Source of the DNA: Pleomorphomonas sp. NRK KF1 | GTDB taxonomy: Bacteria > Pseudomonadota > Alphaproteobacteria > Rhizobiales > Pleomorphomonadaceae | Direction of reading: 5' to 3' | Length of the DNA stretch: 64,000 nucleotides | Assembly (NCBI RefSeq): GCF_023721755.1 | Contig: NZ_JAMDLH010000002.1 | Location: 620,001-684,000 of the forward strand | Part shown: positions 21,077-30,211 of the stretch, piece after piece | Numbering within the stretch: position 1 is the first letter of the stretch | Layout of the letters: each line of letters begins with the position of its first letter | Program-made: the position numbers and the translations under genes | The notes under the pieces: model-generated | The model's input: only the letters and a program-made list of their open reading frames with translations | Told to the model about the DNA's origin: nothing | Databases searched by the model: none

Positions 21077-22117
21077 CTAGAAGCGCTTGCCGCCGTACTG
21101 AAGGCTGTTGAGCAACACGGCGAGCACGATGACCGCGCCGGTAAAAACGGTCTGCCAGTAGGCGGAGACGCCGATGATCACCAAGCCGTCGGACAGGAAG
21201 CCAATGACGAAGGCGCCCAGCATGGTGCCCCGCACGTTGCCGCGCCCGCCATTAAGCGACGCGCCACCGATCACCACCGCGGCGATGGCGATCATCTCGT
21301 AGGTGAAGCCGGCGGTCGGACCGGCCGACGTCAGTTGCGAGGACAGCACCAGCCCGGCGACCGAGGCCAGCATTCCGGAGAGCGCGTAGACGCAGATATG
21401 TACGAAGGGGACCGGCACACCCGACAGCTCGGCGGCGCGCTGGTTGCCGCCGGTGGCGTAGATCCAGCGGCCAAAGGCGCTGCGGGCCAGGATGATGCCG
21501 AAGACGGCGGCCAGCAAGGCAAGGATGATCACGCTCACCGGGATGCCGAACAGGCGATTGAAGCCCAGCCAGTCGAAACCGGTATTGCCGTAGGTCTCGT
21601 TGCCACCGAGGTTGTTGTAGGTGAGGCCGTTGGTAATCAGCAGCGCAATGCCACGAGCGACGTAGAGAATGCCCAGCGTGGCGACGAAGGACGGAACGCG
21701 CAGGTAGGCCACGAGGACGCCGGTGATCGAACCGAGGAAGGCACCGAAGGCCAACGTCATCACCGTCACCGCCCATACCGGCGGATAAAGGATGACGCCA
21801 AAAGCGTTGATGGTGATGCCCTGCATCAGGAAGCCGGCGATGATGCCGGCAAGACCGAGCACCGAACCGACCGACAGGTCGATGCCGCCGGTCAGGATGA
21901 CCAGGAGCATGCCGATCGCCAGAATGCCGTAGATCGCAACATGCGACGACATGATGAGAAGGTTGCTGATGGTCAGGTAGTTCGGTGACATCAGCGAGAA
22001 GAATATGATGATAACCAGAAGTGCGCCGAAAGCACGTCCTTCGATAAGAAGTCCGGCAATGTTGATCTTCGGTTTGGCTGCGGTCGGGTTCATTTTTGAA
22101 ACATCTGTGCTAGACAT
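21077..22117 (-). CDS. Sugar/polyol ABC transporter, permease 1
   Basis: A 346-residue RbsC-type inner-membrane permease with eight to ten hydrophobic segments. The signature GGIDLSVGSVLGLAGIIAGF and the later VVIGGASLNGGRGNVRGTML loop contact the ATPase. The ATG at 22117 follows AGGACAACGTCG; a GTG six codons upstream is also possible. The gene follows its ATPase after a gap of about 125 bases that folds into two hairpins (22145-22243), which may set relative expression of the subunits. Confidence 0.92.
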   Translation of the reverse strand: MSSTDVSKMNPTAAKPKINIAGLLIEGRAFGALLVIIIFFSLMSPNYLTISNLLIMSSHVAIYGILAIGMLLVILTGGIDLSVGSVLGLAGIIAGFLMQGITINAFGVILYPPVWAVTVMTLAFGAFLGSITGVLVAYLRVPSFVATLGILYVARGIALLITNGLTYNNLGGNETYGNTGFDWLGFNRLFGIPVSVIILALLAAVFGIILARSAFGRWIYATGGNQRAAELSGVPVPFVHICVYALSGMLASVAGLVLSSQLTSAGPTAGFTYEMIAIAAVVIGGASLNGGRGNVRGTMLGAFVIGFLSDGLVIIGVSAYWQTVFTGAVIVLAVLLNSLQYGGKRF

Positions 22118-22144
22118 CGACGTTGTCCTGCTCACTGGACTTTG

Positions 22145-22243
22145 GAGCGCTATTCGATCTGATTGATTCAGATCGGCGCTCTAGGCCTTTGTTTGTGAAG
22201 CATCATCTTTTCGATCCTCGCTTCACTCCGGTCGGATGATGCT
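22145..22243. repeat. Double palindromic element between ATPase and permease genes
   Basis: Two inverted repeats lie in the intercistronic gap. The first is GAGCGC-tattc-GATCTGA with its complement TCAGATC-g-GCGCTC (about 22145-22181). The second is AGCATCATC (22199-22207) with GATGATGCT (22235-22243), ending against the ATPase stop codon. The CTAGAGC-rich style resembles dispersed palindromic intergenic elements of rhizobia. It may stabilise the upstream message or reduce read-through; copies elsewhere in the genome cannot be checked here. Confidence 0.55.
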
Positions 22244-23788
22244 CTAGTGGACAACGGCTTCACCCGAAGCCGCCATAATTCGTGCCTTGGTCACATCTGA
22301 GCCGAACTCGGCAGAGATCTTTCCCTTGTGCATGACGATGATGCGATGAGCGACGCTCAGGCACTCGCCGACTTCAGAGGTCGTGTAGAGAACGGCCAGG
22401 CCCTCGCGGGCGCCCTCGGCGAGCAGACGGAAGACCTCCGCCTTGGCGCCGATGTCGATGCCGCGGCTCGGCTCGTCGAGAAGGATCGCCTTGGGATTGG
22501 TCGACCACATCTTGCCGATGACGACCTTCTGCTGATTGCCGCCGGACAGCGAGCCGATCAGATGATCGGGCGACCCCGCCTTGACGGTGGTCCGTCGGAT
22601 GGCGTTGTCGACATGTTCGCGCTCAAGCCGCCTGGACGTGAACAAGCCACGGACGAGGCGAAGCAGGCTCGCCAGCGACAGGTTCTGACCAATGGTCATG
22701 GTCTGCACCAAGCCGTCTCGCTGCCTGTCTTCCGGAACCAGAACCAGCCCCTCGGCGATCCGCTCGGCAATGCTGGCGCGCGTAATGTCGCGACCGTTGA
22801 GATGCACCTGTCCGTGACGGGCGACGAGCCGGCCGGCCAGACATTCCAGAAGTTCGGTACGCCCGGCCCCCATCAGGCCGTAGATGCAGACGATCTCCCC
22901 GGCGCGAACGTCGAGCGACAGCTCGTCGACCAGCTTCTGGTTTCCGGTGGCATCGACCACGGTGACCTCGCCCACCTTGAGCACGATGTCGCCGAACTCG
23001 TAGCCGGTGGGCGGTGCCCCGAGATTGAAGTGTTCGCCGACCATGTGGCGGACGATCCATTCGAGATCGATGTCACCGCGCGGAGCGTACGCCGTCATGT
23101 TGCCATCCCGGAGGACGACGGCGTGATCTGTGATCTGCAGCGCTTCCTCGAGATGATGGGAAATGTAGACGATCGACACACCTCGACTCTTCAGGTCGCG
23201 GATCACCTTGAACAGCACCTCGACCTCTGATGCCGACAGCGCCGACGTCGGCTCGTCCATGATGAGGATCCGGCTGTTGACCGACAGGGCGCGGGCGATC
23301 TCGACGATCTGCTGCTGACCTAGGCGCAAGTCCTCCACCTTGGTCTTCGGGTCGATGTTCTCCTCGAGTTCGGCGAGCAACAGACGGCACTGCCGTTCTT
23401 CCTCGGCGAAGTCCACGCCTTTCATGGTCCGGATTTCCCGACCCATGAAGATGTTGTCGCGCACCGTCATGTTCGGCGCGAGGCTGAGTTCCTGGTGAAT
23501 GATGGAAATGCCGTGGTTGCGCGCATCGGTCGACGAGTCGAACTCGATCGGTTCGCCATCGAGGATGATCGTGCCGGATGTCGGCTTGTAGACACCGGAC
23601 AGGATCTTCATCAGCGTGGACTTGCCAGCGCCGTTCTCTCCGAACAGCGCGGTCACCTGGCCGCGGCGGACGTCGAAGTTCACCCCCTTGAGGGCCTGAA
23701 TGCTGCCGAATGTCTTGGCGACATTCCGCGCGCTCAGCACGATTTCCGACGTTTCCGGCTCCGAGACGGGGAGGATGGATGTGTCCAC
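22244..23788 (-). CDS. Sugar/polyol ABC transporter, duplicated ATPase 1
   Basis: A 514-residue RbsA/MglA-type protein with two nucleotide-binding domains. Domain 1 has Walker A GENGAGKST (about residues 50-58), LRLGQQQIVEIARAL as signature region, and Walker B ILIMDEPTSAL. Domain 2 has a degenerate Walker A GLMGAGRTE, the signature LSGGNQQKVVIGK, and ILLDEPSRGIDIG, as is normal in this family. Start GTG at 23788 has GGAGG 9 nt upstream. Only 1 bp separates it from the DUF2291 gene, so they are cotranscribed. Confidence 0.93.
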   Translation of the reverse strand: MDTSILPVSEPETSEIVLSARNVAKTFGSIQALKGVNFDVRRGQVTALFGENGAGKSTLMKILSGVYKPTSGTIILDGEPIEFDSSTDARNHGISIIHQELSLAPNMTVRDNIFMGREIRTMKGVDFAEEERQCRLLLAELEENIDPKTKVEDLRLGQQQIVEIARALSVNSRILIMDEPTSALSASEVEVLFKVIRDLKSRGVSIVYISHHLEEALQITDHAVVLRDGNMTAYAPRGDIDLEWIVRHMVGEHFNLGAPPTGYEFGDIVLKVGEVTVVDATGNQKLVDELSLDVRAGEIVCIYGLMGAGRTELLECLAGRLVARHGQVHLNGRDITRASIAERIAEGLVLVPEDRQRDGLVQTMTIGQNLSLASLLRLVRGLFTSRRLEREHVDNAIRRTTVKAGSPDHLIGSLSGGNQQKVVIGKMWSTNPKAILLDEPSRGIDIGAKAEVFRLLAEGAREGLAVLYTTSEVGECLSVAHRIIVMHKGKISAEFGSDVTKARIMAASGEAVVH

Positions 23789-23789
23789 T

Positions 23790-24467
23790 TCACTGGACCT
23801 CCAGCCGAACCGGCGTCACCAGCCAGCTTTTCGGATTGATCAGCCGAAAGGCGCCAACCACGGACACCGTCTTGCCAGCCAGGGCGCCGGTGTCGACGGA
23901 TGCGAGAACCGTCTTCTTCATCTCGTTGTTCAGCGCCGAGCCGGCGTTCTGATACTCGATCTGGTTGGTAAACTGACCGAAGGAAATGGTGCCGGTGGCG
24001 TCCCGCAACTCGGTACCGTTGATGGCCGGTCCGGTCTGGATACGGACTTTCACATCCGGCAGATCGGCGACCTTAACCTCGCAGAGCCCCGAAGCCAGCC
24101 GTTCGCCTGCGACTCCGACGAACTTCACGGAGAAGACCGGTCCGGAACCACCGGCGACGCCATACTTGGAGATGGCCTCGTCCTTGTTGGCGAGGATGGC
24201 CTGCTGCAAGGTGGTCGCCTCGACGGCTCGGGTTTCGATCGCCGCCTTGATCTCGGGAAACGTCTTGGCACCGTAGGCGGCGGCCGAGAACGCGGCTTGT
24301 CGCAAATCGTCGGTCGAGCCGATCCGAACCACTTTGGTATCGAGCGCTATCGCCAGAACGACAACCAGCACGCCACCCAGCAATGCAAGACGCCGCTTCC
24401 GTCGCCCGGACGACGTGGGCCTCTCCGTCCTCGTCTCAACGATTGCCGCATTCGCCTTGTTGATCAT
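23790..24467 (-). CDS. DUF2291-family membrane-anchored periplasmic protein
   Basis: A 225-residue protein with an Arg-rich N-terminus, one membrane segment (RLALLGGVLVVVLAIALDT) and a beta-rich periplasmic part (VKVRIQTGPAINGTELRDAT, LINPKSWLVTPVRLEVQ). It matches the DUF2291 family, which recurs as first or accessory gene in ribose-type ABC operons of rhizobia, including polyol importers. Its biochemical role is unknown; an accessory to the periplasmic binding protein is plausible. The ATG at 24467 is used, though a start at 24536 would also fit. It is first in the operon, after a leader of about 200 nt from the predicted promoter. Confidence 0.75.
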   Translation of the reverse strand: MINKANAAIVETRTERPTSSGRRKRRLALLGGVLVVVLAIALDTKVVRIGSTDDLRQAAFSAAAYGAKTFPEIKAAIETRAVEATTLQQAILANKDEAISKYGVAGGSGPVFSVKFVGVAGERLASGLCEVKVADLPDVKVRIQTGPAINGTELRDATGTISFGQFTNQIEYQNAGSALNNEMKKTVLASVDTGALAGKTVSVVGAFRLINPKSWLVTPVRLEVQ

Positions 24468-25216
24468 CGCTTGAGAACCCCGACCATTGACGACCACACT
24501 GAGGCTGGTTGGGCACGGCACACCTGTTGTCGGCATGTCGCCGACAGCCGAGACACGATTGCCCGGCCACGATGCCCACCGGGCATCGAAAGTGATGTGT
24601 CCGTGTATCCTCCCAGTCGACGCGCCTCGGGTTTCTCCTCACCCACCGAGCGTGTGATCTGTTGTTATTTTGATCAAACCATACGGCAACCGTAACACGG
24701 ATGTCAATGACTTGTGTTTTTTTTATACCACAAACATGTTCTTTTACCTCGTCCAAAGGTCGGAAAACCAGACCGGATTGGCCGGCCCTCCTGCCTTCCC
24801 TGAATCCGACCCTGAGATTTTCGCTAGTTTAAACATATAGTTGACTAACATATGACTCCCTCTCCTCCCCCCAGAGGGCGGTGAGTATGCCGGTCCGAGA
24901 CGACACATCACCAAACGTAACACCGCAACTCTCCCGATCGGAAGTGTCGACCGCACCTCTGGAAGCGAGCGACAATCCTCGCGAGGCACATCTTTTCGAG
25001 TGTGGCGCGTCGAGCAGAGGAAAGGCCCCCAAGACGGTCAAGGCGTCGGAGCGCGATCGTCGAAGGCGTCGCAGCCGAGCATTACGGCAGAAAGATCAAT
25101 GACCCGGCGGCACGCGAGGGCGCCGGCCGGGCCGTTGGTATCGATCCATCCGCGCCTCGGGCGCGCTCGGCAGATGCTGATCGTCAGGGGCATCGCCCGA
25201 TAGACGGGTGACCAGA
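24468..25216. other. Long control region upstream of first polyol ABC operon
   Basis: About 750 bases without a supported gene. The promoter element is at 24653-24708. The predicted leader contains two hairpins, TGTCGGC/GCCGACA at 24528-24546 and CGATGCCC/GGGCATCG at 24570-24588, which might act in attenuation. The stretch from about 24720 to 25216 is the 3' flank of the next operon and shows nothing clear. Confidence 0.5.
24653..24708 (-). promoter_or_regulatory. Promoter/operator of first polyol ABC operon
   Basis: On the minus strand TTGACA (24702-24707) and TATGGT (24678-24683) are 18 bp apart. The element aligns without gaps to 29891-29946 (42 of 56 bases), with strict blocks TGTGATCT, TTGTTATTTT (24662-24671) and CGTAACAC. 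The last block lies between the promoter boxes, a repressor-like position. Confidence 0.75.
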
Positions 25217-25987
25217 TCAGACGATGGTGTAACCACCGTCGATCAGCAGATCGGCGCCGGTGATCATGTCGGCGCCGTTCGATGCGAGAAAGACGGCGGC
25301 GGCGGCCACCTCTTCCGGAAGCGCAAAGCGGCCGGCCGGAATGCGGGCCTTGAGCGCCTCACCCTTGGGATTGTCCCATGCCTTCCTGCCGAGGTCGGTC
25401 AGTACGACGGTGGGGGAGATGGTGTTGACGTTGATGCCATACTTGCCCCATTCGGCGGCCAGAACCTTGCTGAGGCCGATGACGCCGAACTTCGAGGCGC
25501 AATAGGAAACGTGCTGATCGATGGCGACGGTGCCGGCTTGCGATGCCATGTTGATGATCTTGCCGCCCCGGCCCGCCCTGATCATCGCCTTGCCCGCCGC
25601 CTGCGACATGTAGAAGGTTCCGGACAGATTGACGGCGATCGTGGACTGCCAAAAGTCGCGCGGCAGTTCTTCGGCCGGCGCAAGCTGAACGATACCGGCG
25701 CTGTTGACCATGATGTCGATGCGACCGAACGCCTTCTCGGCGGCGGCGATCACGGCCTCGGCTGAATCCGGATTGGAGACGTCGCAGACGAAGGATGTTG
25801 CGCCACCGCCGAGCTTCTCGGCCTTGGCCTTGGCGATCGCCTCGTTGATGTCGATCACGCCGACGGTTGCCCCCTTGGCGGCCAGGGCGGAAGCGATGGC
25901 GCTGCCGATACCGGAGCCGCCGCCGGTGACGAGCGCGACCTTGCCGGTCAGAGAGAAGCTGAGATCAATGTTGCTGGACTCGGTCAT
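25217..25987 (-). CDS. SDR-family polyol dehydrogenase, candidate D-threitol dehydrogenase
   Basis: A 256-residue short-chain dehydrogenase with the cofactor loop TGGGSGIGSAIA (about residues 20-31), an acidic GVIDINE after beta-2 favouring NAD, the NSAG motif, and the catalytic Ser-Tyr-Lys in NMASQAGT and YCASKFG. It is the last gene of the second ABC operon, after the binding protein. M. smegmatis D-threitol dehydrogenase (DthD) is an SDR in a comparable setting, so oxidation of D-threitol to D-erythrulose is a reasonable guess; other polyols such as xylitol or mannitol cannot be excluded. GAGGAC precedes the ATG by 4 nt. Confidence 0.85.
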   Translation of the reverse strand: MTESSNIDLSFSLTGKVALVTGGGSGIGSAIASALAAKGATVGVIDINEAIAKAKAEKLGGGATSFVCDVSNPDSAEAVIAAAEKAFGRIDIMVNSAGIVQLAPAEELPRDFWQSTIAVNLSGTFYMSQAAGKAMIRAGRGGKIINMASQAGTVAIDQHVSYCASKFGVIGLSKVLAAEWGKYGINVNTISPTVVLTDLGRKAWDNPKGEALKARIPAGRFALPEEVAAAAVFLASNGADMITGADLLIDGGYTIV

Positions 25988-26065
25988 GACTGTCCTCGAT
26001 TTCCATGGAAGGGGCGGCGATCCGCCCCTCCCTCCATCGGCAAAACCCAAGCTTTGTCGGAAGAT

Positions 26066-27055
26066 TTACTGGCGCGTGGCCAGAAGTGCGTCGACGTTCT
26101 CGGCAGTTACCGGCGTCCACGGCACATTGTATTCCTTGTCCTTGCCGTCATTCCACGGCATGTCCTTGCCGTATTTCACCCAGATGTCGGACTCGGGCTT
26201 GTAGTCGCCCTTCTTGGCGTAGAAGATCGCAAGGTCCATGGCGCCTTGGGCCTGGGCGGTGGCGTCCTGAAGGATCGATGTCATCTCGCCGGCCTTGGCG
26301 GCGCGCAGGCCGTCGGTGATGCCGTCGATGCCGGCGATGGCGAAGGACTTGACGTCATGCCCGCCGGCCTTGATCGCCTCGATGGCGCCGAGGGCCATCT
26401 CGTCGTTCTGGCCAATGACGCCCTGGATCTGACCCGGATGGGCGGTCAGCCAGTTCTCCATCAGCTTCTGGGCTTCCGCGCGCGACCAGTTGGCCGTCTG
26501 ATCCTCGAGAACCTTGACGTCGGGGCACTCGGCGAGCGCCTTCTTGTTGCCTTCGAGACGCTGGATCTGGGCCGACTGGCCGATCGGTCCCTCGATGATC
26601 ACGACGTTGCCCTTGCAGCCGATCTTGTCGAGAACGATCTTCGCTTCCATGTAGCCGGAAACCGTGTCGTCCGAGCCGACATAGGCCGAGAGAAGATCGG
26701 AGTTGACGCGCGTGTTGGACCCGATGACCGGGATGCCGGCATCATGGGCCGTCTGCACGCCCGTCGCGCCGGCATCGATGTCGATCGGCACGAAGATGAT
26801 GGCGTCGAACTTCTGGGTGACCATCGTCTTGAACTGGTCGTTCTGGACCAGGGCGTCATAGCGGCCGTCGAAGACCGTCAGCTCGACGTCGCCATTCTTG
26901 ACCGCCGGGTGCTGCTGCAGCGCCGCCGACCAGATCTGCATGAACTCGGCGTTGAGGCCATAGGGCGCCGCGCCGATCTTGAGTTTCTCCTGGGCCGTTG
27001 CGGGCACGGCCAGAAGGGCAGTTGCGGCGACGAGAGCAAGCGTTAGTTTTCTCAT
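26066..27055 (-). CDS. Sugar/polyol ABC transporter, periplasmic binding protein 2
   Basis: A 329-residue RbsB-like binding protein with a clear signal peptide (MRKLTLALVAATALLAVPATAQ-EK). Features include DAIIFVPIDIDAGATGVQ in lobe 1, IEGPIGQSAQIQRLEGNKKA at the hinge, and GQNDEMALGAIEAIKAGG plus AIAGIDGITDGLRAAKAGEM in lobe 2. It is clearly distinct in sequence from the binding protein at 20028-20975, so the two importers probably prefer different polyols. It lies between its permease and the SDR dehydrogenase. Confidence 0.92.
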   Translation of the reverse strand: MRKLTLALVAATALLAVPATAQEKLKIGAAPYGLNAEFMQIWSAALQQHPAVKNGDVELTVFDGRYDALVQNDQFKTMVTQKFDAIIFVPIDIDAGATGVQTAHDAGIPVIGSNTRVNSDLLSAYVGSDDTVSGYMEAKIVLDKIGCKGNVVIIEGPIGQSAQIQRLEGNKKALAECPDVKVLEDQTANWSRAEAQKLMENWLTAHPGQIQGVIGQNDEMALGAIEAIKAGGHDVKSFAIAGIDGITDGLRAAKAGEMTSILQDATAQAQGAMDLAIFYAKKGDYKPESDIWVKYGKDMPWNDGKDKEYNVPWTPVTAENVDALLATRQ

Positions 27056-27143
27056 GACGTTTCCTCCACTTTTATGTTTTGACGCCAGTCGACACACCAC
27101 TCGACGCACGGCCCAACCCGCCGCCGTCGTCCTCCCGAAAGAG

Positions 27144-28151
27144 CTAGGCGCCGTAGCTTCTCTTCTGGTCCAACATCACGGCGCCGACGATCAGGGCTCC
27201 CTTCAGCACCTGCTGGTAGTAGGATTGGATCCCCATCAGATCGAGGCCGTTGTTCATGACGCCGATGATCAGGGCGCCGATGAGTGTTCCGGTGATGCGG
27301 CCGACGCCGCCCGACAGGCTGGTGCCGCCGATGACGACGGCCGCGATGGCATCGAGTTCATAGGCGATACCGGCCTGGGGCAACGCCGACCCTGTGCGGG
27401 CGCTGAGCAGCATGCCGGCAAGGCCGGCCAACCCGGCCGAGATGACGTAGACGGCGAAGCGGATGCGGATGACGTCTATGCCCGAGGTCTTGGCTGCGTG
27501 GGCGTTGCCGCCGACGGCGTAGATGTAGCGTCCGAAGCGAGTTCGCGCGAGAATCCACCAGGCCAATCCGAAGACCGCCGCCAGAATGACCACAGGCGCC
27601 GGAATGCCAAGCACATGGCCGGTCCCGATCCAGCGGAACTCGGGCGTCAGCGCCGGAACGGGGCGACCGCCGCCGTAGATCAGCGTCAGGCCGCGCGCCG
27701 CCGACAACATGCCGAGCGTCGTGACGAAGGCCGGGACGGAGAAATAGGACACGATGAGGCCCGACAGGGCGCCGCAGGCGACACCCACCGCGACGCCGAC
27801 AGCGAGCGGAATGGCCACAGGATATGGTGCGCCGTAAATGGCGGCGGTCGACGAGGTCGTCGCAAAACTGGCGCTGACGATGCCGGCGAGCGCCACCACC
27901 GAGCCGACGGAGAGGTCGATACCGCCGGTCAGGATCACGAATGTCATGCCGATGGCCAGGACGCCGTTGATCGACGTCTGGAGCAGCACGTTCGAGATGT
28001 TTCCCGGTGTCAGGAAGAACTCGTTGGATACCGACAGGATGGCGGCAAGGATCAGGAAGGCCAGGAAGATTCCGTAGTCCTGGATGAGGGCCCGCCTCCG
28101 CTCCGCGGTAAACCAACCGGATCGAGTCTCGTTCTCGCTCATTGACACCAC
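27144..28151 (-). CDS. Sugar/polyol ABC transporter, permease 2
   Basis: A 335-residue RbsC-type permease with the signature GGIDLSVGSVVALAGIVSAS and the coupling loop VVIGGTSLSGGVGRITGTLI. Adjacent GTG codons (28151, 28148) and an ATG (28142) are possible starts; GGAG spacing favours GTG at 28151. It follows its ATPase after 34 bp. Confidence 0.92.
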   Translation of the reverse strand: MVSMSENETRSGWFTAERRRALIQDYGIFLAFLILAAILSVSNEFFLTPGNISNVLLQTSINGVLAIGMTFVILTGGIDLSVGSVVALAGIVSASFATTSSTAAIYGAPYPVAIPLAVGVAVGVACGALSGLIVSYFSVPAFVTTLGMLSAARGLTLIYGGGRPVPALTPEFRWIGTGHVLGIPAPVVILAAVFGLAWWILARTRFGRYIYAVGGNAHAAKTSGIDVIRIRFAVYVISAGLAGLAGMLLSARTGSALPQAGIAYELDAIAAVVIGGTSLSGGVGRITGTLIGALIIGVMNNGLDLMGIQSYYQQVLKGALIVGAVMLDQKRSYGA

Positions 28152-28185
28152 TCTCTCCTCTCCCAGCTTCGGTCCGCACAGACGC

Positions 28186-29664
28186 TCAGGTCGACAGATT
28201 GACGAGCGACTGGGCGCTGGCCTCTCCCCGATCGAAGGTGCCGACGCTTCTGCCGTTCTTCATCACCATGATCCGGTCGGCCATGCCGAGAACCTCGTCG
28301 ATCTCCGACGACACCATCACCACCGTGCCGCCGGAGTTGGCGAAGTCGCACATGATGCGGTAGATCTCGCGCTTGGCGCCGACGTCGACGCCGCGCGTCG
28401 GCTCATCCAGGAGCAAGACCCGGGGATTGCGCAGGAACCACTTGCCGAGCACGACCTTCTGCTGATTGCCGCCCGACAGGCCCGAGACCGGCATGGTGTC
28501 GCGGGCTGCCTTGATCTGAAAATCGGCCCGCATGCGTCGGCTGGCGTCGGCCTCGCCGGCACGGTCCATGACGAACAGCGGGCTGAGCTGCGGCAGGCTG
28601 GCCATGCAGATGTTGCCGCGAACGGAATCGAGCAGGTTGAGGCCGGTTGATTTGCGATCCTCGGTCACCAGCGCCACACCGAGGGCCATGGCATCGGCCG
28701 GCTTGCGGATGGTCACAGGCTCTCCGTCAATGCGGATGGCGCCGACGGATGCCTTCCCAAGGCCGAACAGGCACTCGAAGATCTCGGTGCGCCCCGAGCC
28801 CATCAACCCATAGATGCCGAAGATCTCGCCCTTGTGTGCCGAGAAGGAAATCGCATCGAACGCGTCCGGCCGACAGAGACCGTCGACCTCGATCCCGACC
28901 ACGCCGCTCGGCTGGTTGGTCTTGACATACTCGTCCGACAACTCTCGACCGACGATCATGCGGATCAAATCGTGGCGATTGACCTCGGCAAGCGAACCGC
29001 TGCCGACGTAGGCGCCGTCGCGAAAGGCCGTGTAGGTGTCGGCGATCTCGAAAATCTCCGACAGACGATGCGAGACGTAAACGACACCCCGACCGAGCGC
29101 CTGCAATCGGCGAATGGCGGAAAACAGACGTTGGGCCTCTCGCTCGCCAATGGCCGAGGTGGGCTCGTCCATAAAGATCACTTCGGCATCGTGGCTGAGC
29201 GCCTTGGCGATCTCGACCAGTTGCATCTCGGCGACAGTCAGCTCGTTCATCCGCTGCGTGGGACGGATGTTGAATTCGAGCTCGTCCAAAAGAGCCTTTG
29301 CCGCGCGGTTCATCGACGCAAAATCGATACCTCCGAACCGCCGCGACGGTTCGCGCCCCAGATAGATGTTCTCAGCCACGGTCATGTGAGGAATGGGGCT
29401 GAGTTCCTGCTCGATGATCGCTATTCCAGCGGCCAGTGCCTCGGCAGGACTGGCGTAGTCGACTTCCACGCCCCTGCGCCGGATGACGCCGCCGTCACGC
29501 TTGTAGATGCCCATCAGGATCTTGAGAAAGGTCGACTTGCCGGCGCCGTTGCCGCCGCAAAGGGCATGAACCGATCCGGCGCGCAGCAGGAGCCGTCCAT
29601 CAGACAAAGCGACAACCCCGCCGAAGGACTTCTTCAGTCCCTCGACCTCAAGAAGAGTATCCAC
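28186..29664 (-). CDS. Sugar/polyol ABC transporter, duplicated ATPase 2
   Basis: A 492-residue RbsA-type double ATPase. Domain 1 has Walker A GGNGAGKST, LTVAEMQLVEIAKAL, and Walker B VIFMDEPTSAI; domain 2 has the usual degenerate GLMGSGRTE, then LSGGNQQKVVLGK and LLLDEPTRGVDVG. The GTG at 29664 with GGGAGG upstream is the start; the frame extends much further upstream without support. It is first in the operon ATPase-permease-binding protein-SDR, preceded by a leader of about 245 nt. Confidence 0.92.
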   Translation of the reverse strand: MDTLLEVEGLKKSFGGVVALSDGRLLLRAGSVHALCGGNGAGKSTFLKILMGIYKRDGGVIRRRGVEVDYASPAEALAAGIAIIEQELSPIPHMTVAENIYLGREPSRRFGGIDFASMNRAAKALLDELEFNIRPTQRMNELTVAEMQLVEIAKALSHDAEVIFMDEPTSAIGEREAQRLFSAIRRLQALGRGVVYVSHRLSEIFEIADTYTAFRDGAYVGSGSLAEVNRHDLIRMIVGRELSDEYVKTNQPSGVVGIEVDGLCRPDAFDAISFSAHKGEIFGIYGLMGSGRTEIFECLFGLGKASVGAIRIDGEPVTIRKPADAMALGVALVTEDRKSTGLNLLDSVRGNICMASLPQLSPLFVMDRAGEADASRRMRADFQIKAARDTMPVSGLSGGNQQKVVLGKWFLRNPRVLLLDEPTRGVDVGAKREIYRIMCDFANSGGTVVMVSSEIDEVLGMADRIMVMKNGRSVGTFDRGEASAQSLVNLST

Positions 29665-30211
29665 GTGCCTTCCTCCCGACCGCCTCCACTCTTTCCGGCG
29701 GAGTACCCGACAATCCGGTTCGCTCGGCTGTGAGACGACCGTCTGTCGGAATGCAACGTTTCGAGATATTGCCCAAGCAACCAAAGAGACGACGCTCGCC
29801 GGCCACCGTCGCTCCCGACGCGGCTGCAAACGCTTTTCGACAGTTTCCTTGCGGTCCACACGCCCGGCGCTCTCTCCTTATCGCCGAGCATGTGATCTCT
29901 TGTTATTTTCGTCGGCCATTAGAGCAGACGTAACACAGAAGTCAATACTATTGTTTTTATTCTATCAAGTCTATGTGAGGCGACATGCACCCCGCTCGGC
30001 CGATCCGGCATAAGGCGGGCCTCTGATCCCTTCACAGAACCCACATTTCAGTCAGATCATGCCCCGCTTCCGAGGAAAGCCGGGAGATCGCCACGCACGG
30101 AAAGGAATGGTCATCCGCTCAGGCGATTGACCATTCCAAGCCAAATGTAACAGTGCAAGAGAACACGTCCGTCACGTCCGGGTCTCTTGCCGCTTGGGCG
30201 CGACGCCCCAA
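29665..30211. other. Control region upstream of second polyol ABC operon
   Basis: About 545 bases. The promoter element is at 29891-29946. At 30104-30137 a 10-bp inverted repeat (GGAATGGTCA / TGACCATTCC) with a partly paired loop lies downstream of the transaldolase gene and may terminate it. No gene is seen. Confidence 0.55.
29891..29946 (-). promoter_or_regulatory. Promoter/operator of second polyol ABC operon
   Basis: On the minus strand TTGACT (29940-29945) and TAATGG (29916-29921) are 18 bp apart. The conserved blocks shared with 24653-24708 are TGTGATCT, TTGTTATTTT (29900-29909) and CGTAACAC. The same architecture at both ABC operons indicates one regulator. Confidence 0.75.
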
